DNA of 18,145 nucleotides from HGM10836 sp045580645 (lineage in GTDB: Bacteria; Bacillota_I; Bacilli_A; RF39; UBA660). The stretch is taken from positions 1 to 18,145 of the forward strand of contig JAZNOG010000061.1 in NCBI GenBank assembly GCA_045580645.1. Reading direction: 5' to 3'. The position numbers and the translations under genes were made by a program. Under the pieces are notes generated by a model that was not told the DNA's origin, did not search any database, and saw only the letters and a program-made list of their open reading frames with translations. This document shows positions 1 through 8,450 of the stretch, one piece after another; within the stretch, counting starts at the first letter, position 1; every line of letters begins with the position of its first letter.

Positions 1-14
1 ATTCATTTATACAA

Positions 15-338
15 CTATTCATAAATTTTTCCATTGCATTTCTCCATTTCTTGTCTTATTTCTTCATTTGCTCTTACAGTATCTACAACTGCACATTTGT
101 AAAAATGTTCATTCCAATAATTTGCATATTCCTGTATTTCCATTAGTATATTGTCCATCTCTGATTCAATAGCAGCATAATGTTCTCCTGGTATATAATT
201 TAGTATAGATTTAATTTTTTGTTCTAGATCATTCAACTTATTTTTATTATCATTCGAATTATTGATATATTTTTCAAGTTCTTCTGATCTAGCTTGATAC
301 ATTCTTTTCAACATTGGTATTTTAAATAACTTTTCCAT
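15..338 (-). CDS. Small helical protein, probable paralogue of its upstream neighbour
   Basis: This encodes a 107-residue charged protein of predicted helix and coiled coil with no signal peptide or membrane segment. I do not recognise a named family with confidence; the short acidic helical layout is reminiscent of small DUF6809-like proteins of Clostridia. It resembles the preceding gene product: both have RSEE(F/L) near the N-terminus, a variable linker, a central helix with I/L repeats and a Y/F-rich C-terminal helix. The start is supported by an AGGAGA Shine-Dalgarno about 5 bases before the ATG. The gene overlaps the end of the upstream gene by 17 bases, so the two are probably translationally coupled. 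The stop is TAG. Function unknown. Confidence 0.75.
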   Translation of the reverse strand: MEKLFKIPMLKRMYQARSEELEKYINNSNDNKNKLNDLEQKIKSILNYIPGEHYAAIESEMDNILMEIQEYANYWNEHFYKCAVVDTVRANEEIRQEMEKCNGKIYE

Positions 339-651
339 TTTGTTCTCCTATCTCTTTACATTCTTTTTTTAAATCTTGTGCATCTGAAAATCCTAACTTG
401 TAATATTTCTTGCTCATAAAATCCACTTCTGATATAAATGCTCCTTCATATTCGTTAATTGCCTCTAATATTTTTAAAAGTTTTTCTTCACTAAAATTAA
501 AAGCCTTTTTAATGGTTTCGTATAAGTCTGTCTTTTTTTCTTGTGTTTGATTTAGCTCCATTTGTTTTTTATGTTCTTCTGCAAAGGTTGCATTAAATTC
601 TTCACTGCGAATTTCAAATAGCTTGTCTAATAATGTTTCATTATCTTCCAT
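322..651 (-). CDS. Small helical protein, first gene of an operator-controlled operon
   Basis: This encodes a 109-residue charged helical protein beginning MEDNETLL. An in-frame ATG lies 21 bases upstream at 672, but it overlaps the Shine-Dalgarno AAGGAGGT, which sits about 7 bases before the ATG at 651, so I use 651. The C-terminal YYKLGFSDAQ segment resembles small clostridial mobile-element proteins, but I cannot name the family. It looks paralogous to the next gene, which starts inside its 3' end. A well-formed promoter (TTGTAA, 17-bp spacer, TATAAT) lies directly upstream in the 59-base gap after the polyprotein stop codon. That promoter carries the operator shared with the tnpV and adhesin promoters. 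Function unknown. Confidence 0.8.
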   Translation of the reverse strand: MEDNETLLDKLFEIRSEEFNATFAEEHKKQMELNQTQEKKTDLYETIKKAFNFSEEKLLKILEAINEYEGAFISEVDFMSKKYYKLGFSDAQDLKKECKEIGEQNGKVI

Positions 652-672
652 ATCTTTTACCTCCTTGCACAA

Positions 673-712
673 ATTATAAAGAGATACTAAAACAATTACA
701 AATGTGTGATTT
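673..712 (-). promoter_or_regulatory. Promoter P1 with shared dyad operator
   Basis: On the minus strand the -35 is TTGTAA (701-696), the spacer is 17 bases and the -10 is TATAAT (678-673). The expected transcript would start almost at the Shine-Dalgarno of the gene at 651. The 14-mer AAATCACACATTTG (712-699) overlaps the -35. The same motif occurs in the same register at 7407-7420 and 14438-14451. It also overlaps the TAA stop of the polyprotein gene. Confidence 0.7.
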
Positions 713-3700
713 ATCTAAAATCATCTTTTTCATAGTCTTGACATTCTTTTTCTGGAGAATTATTTTCTTGTGTTTCTTGTATATCATCATCTATAATTTC
801 ATTTTCTTTGTCATTTATTTCTAGCTCTTTGTTCAGCTCGTTTAGTCTATTCGTTTTCTCTTGTAATTCCTGTTCTTTATCAAATGGTATTTTTACATCT
901 TTTTTAGCATTTTCAAATTGTTGGTTAAGATTTTCTAGTTTTACTGTGGCATTTTCTACTATCTTTCCCATATCTGCTATTGCATTTTCAATTCTTGTTA
1001 TATTTCCATACACATCCCTTCCCAATTTAACAATATAAGAAGATTTGTTTTTCAAACTTAAAATGAAATCTCCACATACAATTTCAAGATACATTTTTAA
1101 TCCTCGATATTCTCCAATTTCTTCTAAATCTTTGTTGTCCTTATTACTACAAATTTCTAATAATATTTTTCCTGCATCTTCTTTTTTATTATATTGTTTA
1201 TCTTTCAAAATCATAGGAGAAAATTTTTCTTCATTATCTATTTTTGTATTTTCTTCTACTACTTTAATATCTTCCTGTGTATCTTTTATTAAATCTTCAT
1301 TTTTCTTTATTTCAACAGGATAATATTTTACTATTGCATCTTCAAGAGCATATATTTGACTTAAATAGCTTTGTTTTATCAACTTTAATTTTGATACTTC
1401 TGCATCTAAATTTGTTTTTTCTACTATCAACGGATTTCCTGCTGCAAGAGCTTTAATTTCTGCATAAGATAATGCTTTTTCATCAATATCTTCTGCCGAA
1501 CGCACTATTGCTTTTGATGTCATTATTTGTGATATGAACCTTTGCTTGTTTTCTACTAACTGATATAGATATGCATCAAATGTTCCCTCTGTTACATAAG
1601 TATATATGTCTATCTCATCATTTTCGTTTCCTTGCCTTATACCTCTACCATTTCTTTGTGTAAGGTCAGCAGGTCGCCACGGACAGTCTAGATGGTGTAA
1701 TGCTATAATTTTACTTTGCACATTAGTTCCTGCACCCATTTTATTTGTAGAACCCATTAAAACTCGAACTTGTCCTGTTCTAACTTTAGCAAATAATTCC
1801 TTTTTTCTTGTTTCAGTATTTGCATCATGAATAAATGCTATTTCATTTTCTGGTATTCCTTTTGAAATCAATTTTCTTTTTAAATCTGTATATACATCTG
1901 TAAAAGGTCGCTCTTTTAATTGCATTTTCCCATCTTTTTCTTCCATTTCAAATGGATTATCATCTGTTCCTAGAACTTTTGGTGTTGATAAATCACAAAA
2001 TACTAATTGTGTTGATTTTTTCTCTTTGTTCTTTTCCCATATTTCATATATGTTATTAGCACAGATATTAACTTTACTATTCTCAAAATCTGGTAATATT
2101 TCATTTAACAATCTTTGGTCTAATGCTAATTTTCTTCCCTCATTAGTAATTTTCAGCATATTATCTGTTTTTGAATCAACTTGTTTTTTTCTTATTGCAT
2201 CTGCTCTTTCTCCAAGTCCTTCAACCATTTCTTTTTGTATATCACTTGGCTTTACTGCAATATTATGAAAGTTGGCTTTAGGTACAGGTAAATTCAATGT
2301 TTCAGCAGTTTGTATGTCTGCAATTTCTTTGAACATACTCATCAATTCTGGAAGATTATAAAATTTAGCAAATCTCGTTTTTGCTCTATAACCTGTTCCC
2401 TCTGGAGCAAGTTCTATTGCAGTTACTGTTTCTCCAAATGTAGATGCCCAACTATCAAATTGTAATAAATCTCTTTCTTCTAAAGAGTTGTATTGCAAAT
2501 ATCTTTGCATAGTGTACATTTCAACCATTGAATTTGAGATAGGTGTTCCTGTTGCAAATACAATTCCTTTTCCTCCAGTAAGTTCATCTAAATACTGACA
2601 TTTCATAAATAAGTCGGAGCTTTTTTGTGCTTCTGACTGTGCTATTCCTCCAACATTACGCATTTTTGTAAATAAGAATAGATTTTTAAAATAATGTGCC
2701 TCATCTACAAAAATTCTATCGCACCCTAATTGTTCAAATGTTATAACATCATCTTTTCTACTTTGATCGTTTAGTTTTTTTAATTTTTCTTCTATCTTCT
2801 CTTTGCTTTTTTCTAGCTGTTTTATAGAATAATGTTCTCCATCATTATTTTTTAGGTCATTTATTCCTAATGATAAATCGTTTATTTGTCTTTGCAGTAT
2901 TTTTTCTTGTCTTTCTTTTGACATTGGTATTTTTTCAAACTGACTATGACTAATTATTATTGCATCATATTCTCCTGTTGCTATTTTGCTGCAAAACTTC
3001 TTACGATTATTTGTTGCAAAATCTTTTTTAGTTGCAACTAATATATTTGCTGATGGGTATAGTTGTAAAAATTCACTTGCAAATTGCTCTATAATATGAT
3101 TTGGAACAACAAATAAAGACTTGTTACAAAGTCCAAGTCTTTTGCTTTCCATAGCACCTGCTACCATTTCAAATGTTTTTCCTGCACCAACTTCGTGTGC
3201 TAATAATGTATTACCACCATATAATATATGAGCAATAGCATTTACTTGATGTTTTCTTAAACTTATTTCTGGATTTATTCCACCAAATGTTATATACTGA
3301 CCATCATATTCTCTAGGTCTTATACAATTAAATTTTTCATTGTATGATTTTACTAATCTTTCTCTTCTAGCTTGGTCTTTCCAAATCCATTCTTCAAATT
3401 TATTTTTTATTAGTTCTTGTTTCGCTTGTGCTATTGCAGTTTCTTTTGTATTTAAAACTCTTTGCTCTTTTCCATCAATATCAATAACAGTATCAAATAT
3501 TCTAACATCTTTTAAATTTAATGTAGTTTCAATGATTTTATAAGCATTTGCTCTTACTGTACCATAAGTATTTATTGCCTTTACATTTCCTAAATCTTCA
3601 CTTTTACCACTTATGTTCCATTCTGATGTATATTGAGAATAATGTACGCCTATTCTATCTCTTTTGTGTTTATTAGTTTCTAATAGTTCAAACATAAATT

Positions 3701-5165
3701 CTTCAATATCTGTTGTAGGAATCCAAGTTGCTCCAAGTCTTACACTTATCTCACTGGCTGACAAATCTTTTATTTTTACTTTTTCTAAAGCATTTACATT
3801 TGTTTCATACTCTGGATTGTTTTCTGCAAATCTTCGTGCAATACTTAATTTTTGTCTAACATTACCAGAAAGATATTCATCTGCAGTTACATATTCTTCA
3901 CTTATAGGGTCTTTATAAATACTTCCCTCTAACTCTTTTACAAGCACATCTTCTTTTTTTCCTGTTAATTGTTGCATATATTCTATATCTACTTTAGCTT
4001 TTTCTGATATAGATAAAATAAGAGCATCAACACTATTGTCTGCTCTTGAAATTACTTTATGAGGTTTTATAGTTCTTTTTGAAAACATATCTGCTTTTCT
4101 AACAAATTGTTTGTTTTCATTTAATATTTCTAATGAGCATAATAAATAATAGCTACTATCTTCCGAAAATGCTCTTTCATTTGTTCTACTATTTATTAGT
4201 CCATAATTCTTTGAAAAATTATCATATAAGCTATTTAGTCTTAATTGAAGTTCTTTTATTTCTTCATCAGAGCCATCATCAATTTGTAATTCGATTAAGT
4301 TCCTTACGCAATCTCTAATTGCTATCATGCTTTTTATTCTATTTACAGTTGTTAATGGTAGTTCTTGCAAATACATTTGACTATTTTCTCTATAATACAC
4401 TCGTTCATCTACTATTGTATATGAGAAATTTCTTACACTTGGATCTGCAGGTATGCTTGTTTCTTCATCATCAATAAAATCTATTTGATAATCTTCTATT
4501 TCTTCATCTAAATTTTCTATTGCATTATTCAGTAATTCTTCTAAATTTGCATTTTCATACGGAGTACAAACAGAATCCATATCGCCATATTGAGTTGATT
4601 TCATTTCCATTTTTCCTAAAATCATTTCTGGGTGGTCAATGAAATATTTATTCATTTTTATACCATCTGCCGTTGTGTCTAGTTGTACCCAGTCATCTAC
4701 AATGTCAGTAACTTTATCTCTTTTCTTTAAAAATATAATATCTGTAGTTACTTCTGTTCCAGCATTTTTCTTAAATGTATTATTAGGTAATCTTATTGCT
4801 CCTATTAGTTCTGCTCTTTGAGAAATATACTTTCTTACTGTTTCATTTTCTTTATCTAATGTACCTTTAGTTGTGATAAATGCTATTACTCCATTTGGTC
4901 TAACTTTATCTAAAGTTTTTGCGAAGAAATAATCATGAAGTACAAAGTTATTTTTATTATGCTTTTTATCATAAGGTCTAAAATTATCAAATGGTACATT
5001 TCCGATTGATACATCAAAAAACGAGTCTGGAAGTTCTACATCTTGATAACCTTTTACTGCTATTGTGTTTTTTTGATATAGCTGACTTGCTATTTTTCCA
5101 GAAATACTATCTAATTCTACACCATACATTTTGCAATCTGCTAATGTATCTGGTATCATTCCCAT
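711..5165 (-). CDS. C-terminal part of giant methylase/SNF2-like helicase polyprotein (after frameshift)
   Basis: This 1484-residue frame continues the methylase that is interrupted upstream. Residues 1-150 hold the rest of an N6-adenine methyltransferase domain: GVELD (15-19) and the catalytic-type NVPF (56-59, a variant of NPPY/F). Residues about 630-1230 form a superfamily 2, SNF2-like helicase: LRKHQ (636-640), Walker A HEVGAGKT (657-664), DEAH (821-824), ATGTP (871-875) and motif VI QRNGRGIRQG (1170-1179). The last 200 or so residues are charged coiled coil. Such proteins are encoded by ICEs and large phages of Bacillota and are thought to protect or remodel element DNA. The ATG at 5165 is internal to motif I (the FMGMIP stretch), with only a weak AGGAAA before it, so it is unlikely to be a natural start. 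It should be read as one gene with 5107-8184. Confidence 0.9.
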   Translation of the reverse strand: MGMIPDTLADCKMYGVELDSISGKIASQLYQKNTIAVKGYQDVELPDSFFDVSIGNVPFDNFRPYDKKHNKNNFVLHDYFFAKTLDKVRPNGVIAFITTKGTLDKENETVRKYISQRAELIGAIRLPNNTFKKNAGTEVTTDIIFLKKRDKVTDIVDDWVQLDTTADGIKMNKYFIDHPEMILGKMEMKSTQYGDMDSVCTPYENANLEELLNNAIENLDEEIEDYQIDFIDDEETSIPADPSVRNFSYTIVDERVYYRENSQMYLQELPLTTVNRIKSMIAIRDCVRNLIELQIDDGSDEEIKELQLRLNSLYDNFSKNYGLINSRTNERAFSEDSSYYLLCSLEILNENKQFVRKADMFSKRTIKPHKVISRADNSVDALILSISEKAKVDIEYMQQLTGKKEDVLVKELEGSIYKDPISEEYVTADEYLSGNVRQKLSIARRFAENNPEYETNVNALEKVKIKDLSASEISVRLGATWIPTTDIEEFMFELLETNKHKRDRIGVHYSQYTSEWNISGKSEDLGNVKAINTYGTVRANAYKIIETTLNLKDVRIFDTVIDIDGKEQRVLNTKETAIAQAKQELIKNKFEEWIWKDQARRERLVKSYNEKFNCIRPREYDGQYITFGGINPEISLRKHQVNAIAHILYGGNTLLAHEVGAGKTFEMVAGAMESKRLGLCNKSLFVVPNHIIEQFASEFLQLYPSANILVATKKDFATNNRKKFCSKIATGEYDAIIISHSQFEKIPMSKERQEKILQRQINDLSLGINDLKNNDGEHYSIKQLEKSKEKIEEKLKKLNDQSRKDDVITFEQLGCDRIFVDEAHYFKNLFLFTKMRNVGGIAQSEAQKSSDLFMKCQYLDELTGGKGIVFATGTPISNSMVEMYTMQRYLQYNSLEERDLLQFDSWASTFGETVTAIELAPEGTGYRAKTRFAKFYNLPELMSMFKEIADIQTAETLNLPVPKANFHNIAVKPSDIQKEMVEGLGERADAIRKKQVDSKTDNMLKITNEGRKLALDQRLLNEILPDFENSKVNICANNIYEIWEKNKEKKSTQLVFCDLSTPKVLGTDDNPFEMEEKDGKMQLKERPFTDVYTDLKRKLISKGIPENEIAFIHDANTETRKKELFAKVRTGQVRVLMGSTNKMGAGTNVQSKIIALHHLDCPWRPADLTQRNGRGIRQGNENDEIDIYTYVTEGTFDAYLYQLVENKQRFISQIMTSKAIVRSAEDIDEKALSYAEIKALAAGNPLIVEKTNLDAEVSKLKLIKQSYLSQIYALEDAIVKYYPVEIKKNEDLIKDTQEDIKVVEENTKIDNEEKFSPMILKDKQYNKKEDAGKILLEICSNKDNKDLEEIGEYRGLKMYLEIVCGDFILSLKNKSSYIVKLGRDVYGNITRIENAIADMGKIVENATVKLENLNQQFENAKKDVKIPFDKEQELQEKTNRLNELNKELEINDKENEIIDDDIQETQENNSPEKECQDYEKDDFR

Positions 5166-8100
5166 AAAATTTCCTATTCCGACAGCTTGGCTCTAATATG
5201 TTTCCTCTTTGTAATCCCATATTTTCTAATGCCTTATATATTGATTTTATAACTATTGGTGGTGTATAAAATGCTGTAAGAACTGATTTACTTGCATTTT
5301 CATATTCTTTTTCAGTTAGTAATGATTTTAACTCTTTATATTCTGCATTCCACTCATCAATTCTACTATCGAATGCCTCTTGCAAACCACCCCAACCAAC
5401 ATATTTCGATAATATTTCTTGTTCTTCTGGTGTTGCATATCTATTTTGTTCTTCGCATAATTTTAATACTTTTATTGCCTCTATATTATTTCGATATTTT
5501 TCTTTTTTTGTACCTATTCCTAAATCATTATTTTGTATTTTAAAATTATGTCTGTCCTGCATTGGAACTTCTGGATGCAAGTCAAAATATTCTATCTTAT
5601 TTCTTCTTTTATGTTTTATATTAGGTTTTAACTTTTCTTCTTGTGCTGCTTTTTCAGTTTCTATTTCTTGTTGTATTTTTTCTTCCTTTGGTACTTCTTT
5701 ATCAATAATTTCTTGTATTTCTTCTATGTCATTTTTTCTTGTTCCAGTTCTTAATTTATCATTTGCAGGATTTTCTTTTACCTTTTTATCAAATTCTTCT
5801 TTTGGCATTTCTTTTGTAATTAAAGGAAATGAAATATCAACTAAAACTGCTCTTTCATCATTTATAGTTCTTATTTCATATTCTTCTGTGCCTATAAATA
5901 CAATATCTCCATTATGAAATTCATAATTCGGTAATCTTTTTTCTAGTTCTACTAATAACGATTTTCCCTCTACTGTTATTTCATCATCATAATCTAAATC
6001 CTCATAACTTGCTTTTGAAAAGTCAATATAATCTTTAATATTAGATTCATCATTTATATCTGCTTTCAGTAATTCTATATTTTCATCTTCCGTATTTTCT
6101 ATTGGAAAATTCGCATTATAAGCTATAATATCATAGTCTTTTATATATGAATGTAATCTCTTTGCAAACTCATAATCTTCATCTGTTATTATTTCATTTA
6201 TAGTCTTTATTCCATTTGCATCTAACCAATCGTAATATTCATCTTGTTCTTGAGTATTGAAATATCGTTCTGAACTAATAAGTTCCCTTATTCGATTTTC
6301 GACCTCCTTCCATGTCAATAAAAGTGTTTCTTCTTTTTCTGACATGACCTTTTTTGATAATTTTATTCCTTTAGCACTATAATCTACCCAACCAACATTT
6401 TCTTCACTAAATCCTCCAATGCCATATTCTTTTTTCAAAAATTCTGCATTTTCCTTACTAGATAATCCTTTAGTTAATTGTTCATATATTCTAAACTTTC
6501 CATTTTCAAAGCCACTACCTCTTTTTAATACTGCATCTATATCTTCTTGCGTAAAATTAAAGAGAGAACTTGTTTCAATTCTCTCTACTACTTGTTCTTG
6601 TTCAGTTGGTATAAAATCATTTACAAAATTTTCATTAGATTTTAGCATTGTTTCTGCAAATAAATATTCTGGTACAGTATCCCAATTTACGAAACATTCT
6701 TCTGTCCTTTGTAAATATTTGCCTTTCCATAGAAGTAAGCCATTATCATAAGCTTTATATCCTACTCTTTGATTTTCTTCAATTTCATATTCTGTATAAG
6801 CATCTCCTAATGTGTTTTTAATATATTCTATTGATTTTTCTGTACTATTAAATTTATTATACACTTCTAACAATTTCTCATATTTCAAAACACTTGGTGC
6901 ATTATTTAGTATTTTACTTATTGTATCTTCATCATCAAATATTGGTACATTAGAATTACTATCTCGTTTCCAAAAATTACGATTATTCTGTTCTAAATAT
7001 AAATTAGTTCCCTCACTACTTGTTCCTCTGCTGTCAATAAATAGTTGTTCATTAGACCTGTCCACTTCATTTGATTTTGTGCTTTCATTTCCTCCGTTAC
7101 TCCATCTTGTTTCGCTAATTTTTCTACTATTCGTTTTATCATCTCTGTTGCTTTCTCTTGAACTTCTGTCAATTCTTTGTTCAGTTTTTTGTCCATCAAT
7201 AATATCGAATATTCTGCGTGTTTGTGATTCATTAGATAATGCAGTTTCATTCTTGCGTATTTGCCATTTGGTATTTTCTCTTTCTCCATCACTAGATTTG
7301 GTATGTTGTAATCTCCCACTTTCGTGTACTCTATTTTCTCGTTCATTTTCAATTCCTCCCTTATCAATTTCTTTATTATTAGAATACTCTTGTTTTTGAT
7401 TTTTAACAAATGTGCGATTTTGATTTCTTTCTTCATTTTGCAGATTTATTACTGTCTTTGCAATTTCTCTTAATCCCATTTCAGCAATTTCACTTGTTGC
7501 AGTTCCTAGTATTGTAATTATTTTATCACTATCAAAATTTTTGATAAAACTAAATTCTTGTATATTTATTTCTTTTTGAGCATCAATTCCACACCTTTTC
7601 ATCATCATATATGAAACACTTGCCCATACTGTTGGAACTAAAATATTAAACATTTCATCATTTTTAACATTTTCTAATAAAGTACCCTTTTTATATTGTT
7701 GTATTGAGATCATATAGTCTTGAATATTATCTGCTACCATATTATAAGCATTTACTACAATACATTTTGCTAAACTATTTTCTTCTGTTTCAGCACCAAA
7801 TGTACTGTCTAATGTTTCTATAATTTCTTGCTCATATTCTGGTTTTACACTCCACAATTTATATTCTGTTCCTTTAGCATTGTGAGTATCTGATACATCA
7901 AAAACTAATCTAAATGGATATGGACTATTTTCATCTTTTGAGAGTACAAATATTCCATTTGCATCTTTATTAACCCATCTATGACATTTTTTATTCCACT
8001 CGTTTTCCATTTCGGCACAAGCCGTTGCATCTGGTCTTTGTGCAAATATTAAAATCTGATCTGTAAATTTATATTTAAAATTCCAAGAGGCACTATCCAA

Positions 8101-8184
8101 AAATGCTATCCAATTTTCTTCACTTTTTGTAACTTGATTTATAGTATCTTTATATAATTTTCTTGTTTCTTTGATTTTTCCCAT
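5107..8184 (-). CDS. N-terminal part of giant ArdC-like/methylase polyprotein, frameshifted in motif I
   Basis: This 1025-residue frame opens the polyprotein; with the downstream frame it would total about 2,480 residues. Residues about 20-110 resemble the ArdC-type ssDNA-binding antirestriction domain (IFAQRPDA, then WNKKCHRW, then FRLVFDVSDT). Residues about 255-400 are a Ser/Arg/Asn/Glu-rich low-complexity linker that also encodes tnpV in another frame. A central domain typical of these ICE proteins (KRGSGFENGKFRIYEQLTKG, then KEYGIGGF) follows. The methylase begins near 900, with FYTPP at 972-976 and motif I starting EPSC at 998. After EPSC the frame is lost: one extra base turns the expected GIGNFMGMIP into RNRKFYGND, and the frame ends 24 residues later. 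The start is supported by GGAGGTG 4 bases before the ATG, 15 bases after the preceding gene. Confidence 0.9.
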   Translation of the reverse strand: MGKIKETRKLYKDTINQVTKSEENWIAFLDSASWNFKYKFTDQILIFAQRPDATACAEMENEWNKKCHRWVNKDANGIFVLSKDENSPYPFRLVFDVSDTHNAKGTEYKLWSVKPEYEQEIIETLDSTFGAETEENSLAKCIVVNAYNMVADNIQDYMISIQQYKKGTLLENVKNDEMFNILVPTVWASVSYMMMKRCGIDAQKEINIQEFSFIKNFDSDKIITILGTATSEIAEMGLREIAKTVINLQNEERNQNRTFVKNQKQEYSNNKEIDKGGIENERENRVHESGRLQHTKSSDGERENTKWQIRKNETALSNESQTRRIFDIIDGQKTEQRIDRSSRESNRDDKTNSRKISETRWSNGGNESTKSNEVDRSNEQLFIDSRGTSSEGTNLYLEQNNRNFWKRDSNSNVPIFDDEDTISKILNNAPSVLKYEKLLEVYNKFNSTEKSIEYIKNTLGDAYTEYEIEENQRVGYKAYDNGLLLWKGKYLQRTEECFVNWDTVPEYLFAETMLKSNENFVNDFIPTEQEQVVERIETSSLFNFTQEDIDAVLKRGSGFENGKFRIYEQLTKGLSSKENAEFLKKEYGIGGFSEENVGWVDYSAKGIKLSKKVMSEKEETLLLTWKEVENRIRELISSERYFNTQEQDEYYDWLDANGIKTINEIITDEDYEFAKRLHSYIKDYDIIAYNANFPIENTEDENIELLKADINDESNIKDYIDFSKASYEDLDYDDEITVEGKSLLVELEKRLPNYEFHNGDIVFIGTEEYEIRTINDERAVLVDISFPLITKEMPKEEFDKKVKENPANDKLRTGTRKNDIEEIQEIIDKEVPKEEKIQQEIETEKAAQEEKLKPNIKHKRRNKIEYFDLHPEVPMQDRHNFKIQNNDLGIGTKKEKYRNNIEAIKVLKLCEEQNRYATPEEQEILSKYVGWGGLQEAFDSRIDEWNAEYKELKSLLTEKEYENASKSVLTAFYTPPIVIKSIYKALENMGLQRGNILEPSCRNRKFYGNDTRYISRLQNVWCRIR
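5179..5184 (-). other. Frameshift point inside methylase motif I
   Basis: The minus-strand sequence reads gag cca agc tgt c gga ata gga aat ttt atg. Removing the single base at about 5181 (G on the plus strand) joins EPSC to GIGNFMGMIPDTLAD, exactly the SAM-binding motif expected. The upstream frame otherwise terminates at 5107. There is no homopolymer here, so a simple run-length sequencing error is not the obvious cause. Whether this is a real mutation, an assembly error or a programmed +1 shift cannot be told from one sequence. Confidence 0.85.
6993..7346 (-). CDS. tnpV: TnpV family protein, nested in another frame of the polyprotein gene
   Basis: This 117-residue protein beginning MNEKIEYTKVGDYNIPNL has the layout of the TnpV family known from clostridial Tn4451-like transposons: the N-terminal YTKVGDY.IPNL block, a GKYARM.L.YL segment, central acidic helices, a GVTEEMKAQNQMKW block and the C-terminal VRELIYI. 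It lies wholly inside the polyprotein gene (its residues about 280-398), shifted +1. An in-frame ATG exists at 7436, but the ATG at 7346 has a strong AGGGAGGA 8 bases upstream, and family members start at this point. TnpV has been compared with excisionases, but its role is unsettled. In the other frame this DNA encodes only low-complexity linker, which suggests that tnpV is the constrained frame. A candidate promoter with the shared operator lies 35-74 bases upstream. Confidence 0.82.
   Translation of the reverse strand: MNEKIEYTKVGDYNIPNLVMEKEKIPNGKYARMKLHYLMNHKHAEYSILLMDKKLNKELTEVQEKATEMIKRIVEKLAKQDGVTEEMKAQNQMKWTGLMNNYLLTAEEQVVRELIYI
7344..7362 (-). promoter_or_regulatory. Strong internal ribosome binding site of tnpV
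   Basis: The minus strand reads AAGGGAGGAATTGAAAATG, placing GGAGG 8 bases before the tnpV ATG. In the polyprotein frame the same bases merely encode Lys-Gly-Gly-Ile-Glu-Asn. This is as good as the ribosome binding sites of the stand-alone genes in the window and fixes the tnpV start at 7346 rather than 7436. Confidence 0.8.
7381..7420 (-). promoter_or_regulatory. Promoter P2 (tnpV) with shared dyad operator, inside coding sequence
   Basis: On the minus strand the motif AAATCGCACATTTG (7420-7407) overlaps a -35 TTGTTA (7409-7404), followed by a 17-base spacer and a -10 TATTCT (7386-7381). Motif, -35 and -10 are in the same register as at P1 and P3. It lies within polyprotein codons about 255-268. 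The -10 matches consensus at only four of six positions, so the claim rests mainly on the conserved register. Confidence 0.55.
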
Positions 8185-8199
8185 TTTGCACCTCCGTTC

Positions 8200-8427
8200 C
8201 TATTTGGTATCTGTAAAAAATTTTAATAATGTCTTACTTTCTATTGCATCTTGCATCTCCCATATTATTTCAATATCTTTTATTGTTAGATTTTCAATTT
8301 CTTCTATTTTATTTATTTTCTTTAGTTCAGATAATTTAACATTTAAAATATCTTTTTCACTAGTTATATTTATATGTTTCAGTTTATCTATTGATTTATC
8401 TTTTTGATTTCTTGAATATCTAGCCAT
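8200..8427 (-). CDS. Small basic helical protein of unknown function
   Basis: This encodes a 75-residue Lys/Ile-rich protein (start MARYSRNQKDKS) with a basic N-terminus and predicted helices (LKKINKIEEIENLTIKDIEI). I recognise no family. The start is supported by AGGTGG close to the ATG. It sits between the adhesin gene and the polyprotein gene and ends 15 bases before the polyprotein start, so those two are probably cotranscribed. A stem-loop lies between it and the adhesin stop codon. The right arm of that stem-loop can alternatively pair with this gene's Shine-Dalgarno, so its translation may be modulated. The basic character would allow nucleic-acid binding, but that is only a guess. Confidence 0.7.
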   Translation of the reverse strand: MARYSRNQKDKSIDKLKHINITSEKDILNVKLSELKKINKIEEIENLTIKDIEIIWEMQDAIESKTLLKFFTDTK

Positions 8428-8450
8428 TTTCCACCTACTTTCGTAATAGG

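Noticed and set aside
89..101. A further partial copy of the operator (CACATTTGTA on the plus strand)
   Set aside because: It lacks the AAATC half, is in the opposite orientation and lies inside a coding region with no start codon downstream.
5107..5184. Deliberate split of the polyprotein into two translated proteins
   Set aside because: The second frame would start inside SAM-binding motif I with only a weak AGGAAA before ATG, so neither half would contain a whole methylase; an indel is more likely.
6812..7399. 195-codon open frame on the plus strand within the polyprotein gene
   Set aside because: Antisense to both the polyprotein and tnpV; the Leu/Ser-rich product is what the complement of their codons would give, and no ribosome binding site or family resemblance was seen.
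7347..7436. Upstream ATG extending tnpV by 30 residues
   Set aside because: The extension is a hydrophobic/basic stretch not expected for TnpV, it would place the start upstream of the candidate promoter, and the strong ribosome binding site fits the ATG at 7346.
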